Shown in pieces: positions 55,320 to 64,000 of a stretch of 64,000 nt of DNA (the stretch's first letter is position 1; every line of letters starts with the position of its first letter). Origin of the DNA: Hirsutella rhossiliensis (lineage: Eukaryota; Ascomycota; Sordariomycetes; Hypocreales; Ophiocordycipitaceae). A model generated the notes under the pieces. It was not told where the DNA came from and ran no database searches. It saw nothing but the letters and a program-made list of their open reading frames with translations. Location of the stretch: positions 7,564,001 through 7,628,000 of the forward strand of contig NW_025408668.1 in assembly GCF_020360975.1 (NCBI RefSeq). Direction: 5' to 3'. The translations under genes and the position numbers were made by a program.

Positions 55320-58300
55320 CTTCCTTTTAGTCTTATCCGTAAGACCTACTACTACCTTAGACGCTATATATAAATATACCCTTATCGTGCGTATATATAT
55401 TCCTCCTTTTATCCTTTCTATCCCTTAGGATATACTACTAATAGTATATCTAGTCGCGTATTAAAGGATCGTTCTTATAAGACCCTTAAGCGTATTCGTT
55501 TAGCTAAGTCTATTAATTATCTTAGTTTCGATGTTATACTATATTCTTTTTATTCGTCGCGCGGCTTCCGCTATAAAATGCTAGAGAAATCTTTTAAGTA
55601 TACCGAATATATATAGCGGGGTCGTTCCTACGATACGTTAGGCGTAGCAATTAGCTCTTATAAGTAGCTTTATTATTCTACTTATTATTTATAGCTAACG
55701 TATTTCCTAGTATCTTAAATAAATCTAGAGTCTAATTAATTAGATAAAGAAGAAGAAGTTACTAAGGAGCGAATATTAAAAGCTTAAGCCGACCTAAATA
55801 AAGCCTTAGCTCGTTTAGCGTAGCTTTACTATTAAAAGCGCTAGCTAAAGATAAAGGGTACTAAGATAGTCTATTAAGGCCTTTATTCCTTAGATAACCT
55901 TAACGAGCCTAAGCGCTAAGAATCTAAAGCGGTAGTCGATATTTAGTCTATAGGTAGATTTAATATAATTAATTAGAATGCTATTAGTTTATTAGGCGAT
56001 TTTACTATACCTAGGGTAGATTTTACTAGTAGAACTATCGAAGTAAAGAACTATAGTAGGTTAAGTGCTTAAGTAGTTCCTAGGTATTTTCTTCTAGTCT
56101 ATATCCCTTCTACTTAATAAGGTATTCTTATTACTAACCTTATTTTCTTATATCTAGTATTTATTTTACTTTATATTCTTAATCGTTATTAACTTCGATT
56201 TTTTCCTATAGTTTAGCGTTTTATAGTACTAGTTCTAATAATAAGATATAAAATATTAGGTATATCTATATTATCGTTAGTAGCGAAAGTTCGTAGTTAA
56301 CTTTTAAAATAGTTTTCTTAACCTTAAACGGTCTAAGTTTCTTAAAATCTAATTTATTACTTAGTCGTTTTATTTTAATATTTTATTATATAAGGTAGAC
56401 TATATCTCCCTCTTAAAAGATTAGTCCTTATAATCTTTTCCGATTATAGTAAGTAGATATTTATTTTCTAATAAATTAAAGTTCTTATTATATTTCTTTA
56501 TATAATTTTTATAGTTAATTTACTTATAGTATTGCTCGTTCTACTTATAGTCTTTATTAAGTAACCTTAAATACTTTTAGGTTATATCTATAATTAGCGT
56601 ATACTAGTAAGAGCTTAGTTATTTCTATAACTAAGCTATTATAAGCTAGTTACGCTATTAATAGCTATTTAACTTAATCGTTTTATTTATAGCTAATATA
56701 GTATCGTAAATATTATTTAAGCGTTTAGTTAAGTCGTTTTATTTATCTATCTATTTATAGGTAATAAGCTATACTAAGCTTATATTTCGTCCTTAATTAT
56801 ACTATAAGAGCTTACTAAAATTTAGCTATAAACGTACTTCTTTTATTAAAGATAATCTTATTTAATAGTCTATAATTACTAATAATTATTTATAGGAATA
56901 TATATACTAGCTCTTCTATATTACTTACTTCTTTATATAGTAAAAAGTATCTATACTTTATTAATCTATTAGTAATAACGAATATACTATCGTACTTAAC
57001 GTTAGTTATAGGTTCTTTTAATAGTAGTAGCTTTATAATATAGTTAAAAGCTATTAAATCCTATAGTTTCTCTAATACTAATAGCGGTTATAATTCTCTA
57101 TATAGTTTATATCGTTTAGCTTTACTTTATATATAAAGTTTATATTCTTTAATAACTTATTATACTACTTCTTTAAGCTATAAGAAGTTATATTATTATT
57201 TAATCCGTTTTATTATTCTTTAGATTCCTTAGTATCTATATATTAGATATTTATATATATCTTATATAACTTTATCTTATAATTCTAGTAGTATCTAGAT
57301 TTTATTTTTATATATTAGAACTTCTAAATATCCTATATTATATCTATTTAATACTTTATATTCTTTTATTTATTTTAAGATCTTTTAGTAAGTTAAGTTA
57401 TTAAGTTATACTTTAAATATTATATTTAGCTATCGTTATTAGTAGTTCCCGTTTTCGTTAATTTCTAGGAGCTATCCTTTTACTATAAGTGCTCTTATAT
57501 TATAGTTACTTCGTTAACTAAAGGTATTAGCTCGACTGTTTTCTATTTCTTTTTTATAGATTATTTTATAGTTAAATTCTAATAAGTATTCGGCCTATTA
57601 GATCTATCGTCTATTTAACTATTATATTATTATAAAGTATAAGATATTCTTATAATCTATATAGACCTTAACTTTATATTTACTTTTAAGAAGGTAGTAT
57701 CGAAATTCCTTAAAAGCTTAAATAATTATAAGGAATTCTTTATTATAGATAGGGTAATTAAGTTCTACGCTATATAGCTTTTTCGAGTAAAATATAATTA
57801 GTTATAGTCTTCCTTTATTATCTTTTTATCTGATTTATACTCTTAGAGTAAAGTCTAATATATTAGTTTTAAGTTTAATTTATTATCTTAAATTAGAGGT
57901 AGTTAAAACTAGTTCTTATATAATCGTAGTCTTAATATAATCGAAAGCTTTATTAGCTTTATCGTTTTATATAAATTCTTTTTCCTTCTTCGTTAAGTTA
58001 TATAGTAGTATTATAATCTTTCCGAAATCTTTAATAAATTATCGGTAGTAATTTATAAATCCTAGGAAACTTTATACGTCCTTAACGTTTTTTAGCGTTA
58101 GCTATTCTTTAATTAAGTTAATCTTATCTTATTATATTTATATCTCTCTTAGTAAGATCGTATATCTAAGGAAGTCTACTTCCTATATATAAAACTTACT
58201 TTTCTTTAGTTTAACTAGTAACTTTATATTCTAAAGTACGCGAAGTACCTTATAGACGTATTCCTTATATTCTTTTAAGGTATTTAAGAAGATTAAGATA

Positions 58301-61300
58301 TTATCTAGGTATACTACTATAAAGATATCTAAGTATTTATATAGGATATTATTAATTATCTATTAAAAGGTAGCTAGTATATTTATAAGCCTAAATAGTA
58401 TTACTAGATATTTAAATAGTCTAAATTTCGTTCTAAAAGCTATTATATATTTATGCCCTTTTTTTATATATATTAAGTTATAGGCGCCTTTAAGGTTAAG
58501 GGCTATAAACTATTTTTTACTATATAGTTAATCTTATAGTTTTAATATAAGCGGTAATAGTATTTAGTCCTTTATTATAATATCGTTTAAGCGTCTATAG
58601 TTAATAACTAGTTATAGCTTACTGTTTTTCTTTAAAATAAATATAACTAGATAGCTTACTTTAAATATTAATATTTATATATATCCTTTTTATAGATTCT
58701 TATTAAGGTAGTCGCGTAGTATTTATAGTTACTTTTCGTTTAAGTTATAGATCTTATAGAATGTCGGCGTTATTCTATCCTTAAGATAAATTTCGTAGTC
58801 CTATTAGCTATATTTAGGTAACCGTATCTTAAGTTCTTCCTTAAAGAGTTTATTATATTTCTAGTATTCCTAAGGGATACTCTTTATTCTATCTTATAAG
58901 CTTTATTCTTTCTTTTAAGAGCTAGTTTCTCTTAACTTAAGCTCTTTATTAATTTATTTAAGGTCTTTCCTTAAAGTAGTAATAACTCTTTAGATCTTTA
59001 TATTATATCCTTTATTCTATTTATATTAGATACTAGGTTATATAGCTATATTAGTTAGTATATAGGTCTTATTAGTCGATTTTATTATATCCGCTAGTTT
59101 AGTTACTATTTTTATTTATATCGCTAAAGCCCGTAATAATTTACTTAAATAGTTATCCCTTTTATCCTATTTAGTAGCTAAATTATTATAAAATTTTACT
59201 TTCTTTTAAATCTACTAGTCCTAGAAACTTATATCTTTATTTTAATATAGCTAGCTAGTTTTCTAGTTAATTAGTAGGTTGCTCTCCTATAGCTATAAAA
59301 GCCTTAATATAAGGTTATATTCTTTAATATCTATAATATTAAAGTTAACTTATTCGTTATAGCCTTAGATATTAATATTAAGGTAATTAATCTCTATATT
59401 AATAATTCTATTATTATAGTTAAAGGCCTCTCCTTCGATATTTATAAGTTTATATAGATCTTTCTTATATCTCTATATAAGTCGGTAACGATTAATAACT
59501 CTAAGTAAAACGTAATTACTTATTATACTATAGTCTAAAAGTATATATATATAATATCCTACGATTTAAATATCTAATACTATTTAGTTACTATAGCTTA
59601 CTATTACTATATATAGGGTCCTTAGATCTTATTATATTATACTAGTCTATAGCCCTTTTATAAATAGCGTGCCTTATTTTTTACTTAGTCCTTATTCGTT
59701 TTATTTAGGTATTCTTCTTTAATTTATTATTAATATCGTTTCTTTATATTTTTATTATATAGTATTATATTAAGGCTTAAGAGACTAATTTCTTATAGCT
59801 AATTAAAGATTTCTTATTTCTCGACGCTATATCGTTTATATTATACTACTTTATAGTTAATTATATACTATATTTTATAATTCTATTCGTTTTTATACTA
59901 AAGGTTAAGTTTTCGTTTTATATCTTTCTATTTTATATATAGTATTTTTATATTAATTCTTCCTTAGTCGAATATAGCCTATAGCCTTTATAAGTATTAC
60001 TAATAATCTTTTAGTATACCGTTATATCGTTTATACTATACTTATACTTTTTTATATTTATAAACTCTATAGTTTAAGTATATATATTTATTATAATCTT
60101 CTTTATTATATTTTACTTATTATATAAGTCTTTAAAATATTAAGGGTTTAAATACCTTTAAGTAAGTAGCGTTATACTATTTCTCTATTTTAGCGTATTT
60201 ATAGATTTTATATATCTCTAAAAGATATCTCGTTAATAAACTATAATTATCGCAGTATTTAAGTAGCGTGCTATAATTAGGCTTTAATAATATAACTTAG
60301 TCGTTTAGGTAGTATTAATCGATTTTCTAGTAGTTTAGTTCTATACTTAGGTAGGGTTTTAAAAGTACTTATCCTTTAAACTTAACTAAGAAAGCGTTAT
60401 ATCGTGCCTTTATCTAAAAGTATATTATATAATCTAGGTAAACGTATAATATCTATAAAATATACTTATAGTACTTATAAGTAAGTAGTATTTATAGATT
60501 ATCTTTAAATTCTCCTTATAGTTACTAGTCTCGTTATAAAGCTATAAAGGTATCGACTATAGTAATAGCTATAGTATAGTCTCCTTTATATAATACCGGT
60601 TAATATCGAATTAATATAGCTTATTAGTTTTCTATAAGAATTTAAGGTATTTATTAGGTTTTAATTTTAAGTATTTCTTTAAATTTTTTAAAGTATAAAG
60701 TATATTCTCTAATTATAGTATTTTCCCTTAGTAGCGAGGGCAGTTATATAAGTTCGTTCTTATCTTTTATTTCTCTAAGTATTTCTTATTCTTTAGAGCT
60801 TATATCGTTAATACTTTATTATTCCTCCTTAAGTTATTATCTAAGTTTCGTAAGTATAAGGTCTATATTTATATCTTCTTTATTATATTATTTATAAACT
60901 ACCTATTATTATTATCGATTTTTATTTTATATATCTTCCTAGAATTATTTACCGTTCTTCTTAATTTAGTCTTAAAAGACTCCTTTAAGATAAGGGTATT
61001 CTAGTTTTATAAATTTAACTTATTTCTAAGTTTTAAGATCCCTTTACTATATTATTATAAGGGTTTTCCTTAGTAGCTATAGGAACTATTTAATACTATT
61101 CTTATCGCTTAGGTATACTATATATTTATTGTTATAGTATATAGTCTAACTAAGGAGTTTATACTTTAGTTCCTATCTATTAATAGCGTTTAGGTATTTC
61201 TTACCTTTTAAGGCTAGTACCTAATAGGTTTTCTTCTCCTTATAAGGTTATCTATATTCTTTAAAGTAATATCTAAGTTTTCTATAGTTAAAATACTTTC

Positions 61301-62190
61301 CTTTACTTTTCTATATTATATCTAGATCTATCCTACTTAGGTTAGTTATATAGGTATAGGCAATAGGAGTTTCGCGCTTCTTTTTATAGTTAATATATTA
61401 GTTAAAGTTATTCTTATAAGAAGGGTTCTAGTTTCCTCTTCCTTATTTCTTTTCTTAGTATCGTATATACTATCTATTATTAATTCGTACTACTATAGTA
61501 ATATAGTCTAAGAGGTTATTAGGTCGATTTTCCTTATAGAGTTTATCCTTAACTTCTTCTTTAAGCCTATTATAGAATCGTAATATAAGAGGTTCGTCGT
61601 CCTAATTAAGCTTTAAGGTAACTTAATAGAACTTTATAGTATAATCTAATACTAAGATCCTTTATTAGAGTTCTTAAAGTTTTTATTTAGCTTCTTATTC
61701 CTCGTTAATTATTCTAAATACCTTTATAATAGCTTCTTTAAATCCTTAGAAACTAGTAAAGACTTTATCTATCTTATTATCTTATCGCGCTAGTTAGTTA
61801 TCGAGAAAATCTCTTATAATAGGTCTAAACTAAGTAAGTACCGTTCTAGATATATAATTTCTTACGTAGAGTACCTTTTCGACTAAGTCCGAGAGTTTAA
61901 TAAGGTAAAACCGGTAGTAGGCCTTAAGTTAGGTAAGAAAGTCTTAAAGCGTACTATAAGTACTATCGAATAGTCCTAGCTATTTTAGTTTAACTACTTC
62001 TTTAAGGTCCTTAACTTATCTATTACCTCCTCTATTCCTAAGTAACTATACTTTATATTAAAGGGTAATAATTTCGCGTATTATATCCTAAGGTAATATA
62101 GTAGCTCTAGAGTTAGTTAATCTAGCTTACTATATAGGTATATTAATAGTTACGATATTACTTAAAGTAATATAGTATTATACTAAATAA
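55320..62190 (-). pseudogene. Gypsy-3 gag-pol (RIPped)
   Basis: From 56040 rightward colinear with Gypsy-1: chromodomain near 56050-56110, reverse transcriptase near 58220-58620, zinc knuckle near 61270-61310. This copy seems the most AT-shifted of the three: many CG-containing sites kept in Gypsy-1/2 are TA here. 55320-56040 codes for a diverged C-terminus. No usable frame remains. Confidence 0.75.
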
Positions 62191-62202
62191 GAGCTTTTAA
62201 TA

Positions 62203-62652
62203 TATAACGACCGGTGTTATTCCTAAGGGATAAACCTATTAAGGGGTTTATATTAGTAGATATAATAGGGCGTGGTCTAAGTAATAATAAGTATATTACG
62301 TTAGTAATAAGTTAAAGGTTATAGACTATAGACTATAACTAGGTAATTAAAATTAGAGATAGAATTATAATAAAGATCTATATTAAAAGCTATCGAGCTA
62401 TCTATCTAAAGGAGTAAAAGTAAGTAGCTATATATACCTATAGAGACTATCCTTAGATTATAGGCCTAGCTATAATCCCTAACGTTAGATCGTATAGAGC
62501 ATAGTAATCTTATTAATCCTAGATTACTTAGATCTCTACTATCCCTTTAATCTTATATCTATTAAATAGTTATACTAACTATTTATCTATTAAACTATAT
62601 TACGTGCTTAACGCGGTCGACCGTTAGCGGCTTAGTAGCTATAGTCGTAATA
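62203..62652 (-). repeat. Gypsy-3 5' LTR
   Basis: 450 bp, family-typical throughout, unlike its partner at 54835. Confidence 0.88.
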
Positions 62653-63717
62653 GTCTTTTACTCTTTTCTACTATATAGATATCCTAGTACTAATTATATA
62701 TAGAAAACTATACCTCCCCCTAAGCCCTAGAAGAGCCTCCCTACGAAGACCCTACCTAGTACCCTAAGTAATTATAGCCTCCTTACGACCCCCCTACCTA
62801 AGACGGTAACTAAAGTAAGGAAGGTATAGAAGGTAGGGCTTTATCCTTAATAATAGAGAAGAAGAGCGAAATAAAATAGGCCTATTTAGAGTAGGCATTA
62901 ATATAAGAATCTTTAAGATTTTCTTAGTATTTCCTATAGAAAGGCGTCTTCTTAAAGCTACCGCCTAATCGTCGCTTAAAGATCTAGTAACGGGCCTTTA
63001 TACCCTAGGTTATTATACCGTATAAAAGGCGTGATCTACTTTTCTTAAGAAACTTTTTAGCTCCTCTCTTAAGTTACTCCTCGGCCTTATAGATTAATAC
63101 GTTTCCCTATCCTATCCTCTTTACCTCGAGGAAAAGTAACGTCTAGTAATGCTCCTTATAGATCTAGCTAATACTAAGATCTACCTTTATACGGTTATCT
63201 CTATCCGGGCTTACCTCGGAGTTAACTATATAATTAAGGTTTTAAGGGAATTATCTAATAAGAATATTCTACTAGAAGTTTTTTGCTTTATACTTAATAT
63301 TATATCTATAAACTTCTTAGTATAGAACCTAGAGGTTAGGATCTAGGAGGCTACCGCTTTCTATAATAAGCGATACCGAGGCTTAGAGTTAAAAGGATAG
63401 CTTAGACTTATCTTAATAAAAAGCTATCTATAGTATAGGCCGGTCTATTTATACTATATCTAGCGCCGCGGTAGCTAACTCGAATCGTAGTATTGCGCTT
63501 AATATATACCGTTAACGTATATCTAGGTCCGACTTAATTATACTATATATAGGAGGCAGAGATATCTAGGTCGTTATTAACGCTTAGATAATATATAATA
63601 AGTGCTAGGTGCGCTTCCTTTAATTTATTTCTTCCTACTAGAAAACGCTAGTTAATTAGTACGGAAGGCAGGCCATGCCTTATATACGTTAATATATAGG
63701 AGGATAAGATAAATGCA
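62653..63717. other. RIPped DNA, unassigned
   Basis: CA/TG-depleted on both strands. A minus-strand reading with few non-RIP stops exists around 62700-63300 (segments such as FIDIILSIKQKTSSRIFLLD), but I cannot assign it. It is not the continuation of Helitron-2. Confidence 0.3.
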
Positions 63718-63901
63718 CGTAAGCCGTAGCGGTGCGCAAGCCGTTGCGATGCATAAGCCGTAGCGGTGCGTAAGCCGTTGCGATACGTAAGCCGTTGCGA
63801 TGCGTAAGCCGTTGCGATGCGTAAGCCGTTGCGATACGTAAGCCGTTGCGATGCGTAAGCCGTTGCGATGCGCAAGCCGTCACGGTGCGCAAGCCGTTGC
63901 G
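63718..63901. repeat. 17-bp minisatellite, about 11 units
   Basis: Unit GTAAGCCGTTGCGATGC with small variants: GCGATAC (a TG-to-TA change), GTAGCGGTG and GTCACGGTG. Because 17 is not a multiple of three, each strand gives long frames with a 17-residue period; these are not genes. Confidence 0.92.
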
Positions 63902-64000
63902 GCTAAATTATATGACTGCCTAATAAGCAGGGCAGAGCGTTATTAAATGTTCCGCTCTAATGCCTAGCGGCCTTGTCTAGGTGAAATGAAACCTAGTCCT
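63902..64000. other. Unmutated end of window
   Basis: CA and TG are normal again after the minisatellite. No feature is recognised in these 99 bases. Confidence 0.4.

Larger units (their letters stand above)
54835..62652 (-). mobile_element. Gypsy-3, chimeric third copy (RIPped)
   Basis: Same family as Gypsy-1/2 from about 56040 to the right end. The first 1.2 kb differ: the left LTR matches the family only to about 55110 and again at its last bases, and the 3' region up to the chromodomain is another variant. LTRs are 475 and 450 bp. Left flank CTAGC and right flank GTCTT do not match, and the left neighbour (Helitron-2) does not resume on the right. The simplest reading is recombination between two related elements at different sites. 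Confidence 0.85.

Noticed and set aside
63648..63892. CRISPR-like array or a repeat protein
   Set aside because: A 17-bp head-to-tail array without spacers; the frames arise from period 17 read in threes.

Overview
The window is a transposon graveyard from a filamentous ascomycete (Pezizomycotina). The main clue is repeat-induced point mutation (RIP). Over most of the 64 kb the dinucleotides CA and TG are almost absent, TA is in excess and CG is kept, as expected when C is changed to T in CpA on both strands of duplicated DNA. Families seen here are fungal: Copia and chromodomain Gypsy LTR elements, Tad-type LINEs, a Fot1/pogo transposase, Helitrons with a DUF6570-type N-terminus, and a fungal kinase-like pseudogene. 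No housekeeping gene, rRNA, tRNA or CRISPR array was found. The only intact-looking host-type gene is a small secreted WSC-domain protein at 8309-8713.

Layout. 1-4490: minus-strand Helitron Rep/helicase pseudogene, RIPped except for its N-terminal quarter. 4491-6390: unmutated debris (30-bp tandem repeat, Copia LTR pieces with a primer-binding site, truncated pogo transposase). 6390-7985: plus-strand LINE ORF1 plus the first codons of ORF2. 7990-9620: unmutated island with the WSC gene, hairpins, an LTR fragment and hAT-like ends. 9623-30255: Copia-1 (minus), which carries Gypsy-1 (12522-20372) and the young Copia-2 (23551-29742) inside it, each with a matching 5-bp target duplication. 30256-31590: hAT-like end, LINE RNase H fragment, second hAT-like end. 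31591-35030: RIPped remnants including a second LINE ORF1 start. 35030-46080: kinase-like pseudogene (minus) split by Gypsy-2 (35409-43259). 46600-47900: third Helitron remnant (minus). 51290-54834: second-type Helitron (plus). 54835-62652: Gypsy-3, a chimera without target duplication. 62653-64000: unassigned RIPped DNA and a 17-bp minisatellite.

Insertion order can be read from the nesting: hAT-like repeat, then Copia-1 in it, then Gypsy-1 and Copia-2 in Copia-1; and kinase-like gene or Helitron-2 first, Gypsy-2 or Gypsy-3 later. Gypsy-1 and Gypsy-2 have exactly the same length (7851 bp), so their decay is by substitution rather than indels. Copia-2 is the youngest element: it keeps a single long gag-pol frame broken by six stops, each explained by one C-to-T or G-to-A change, plus two frameshifts in the N-terminal part of gag. 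Nothing in the TE fraction looks able to move by itself. Family assignments in RIPped regions come from reading through stops and recognising motifs by eye, so domain edges are approximate.
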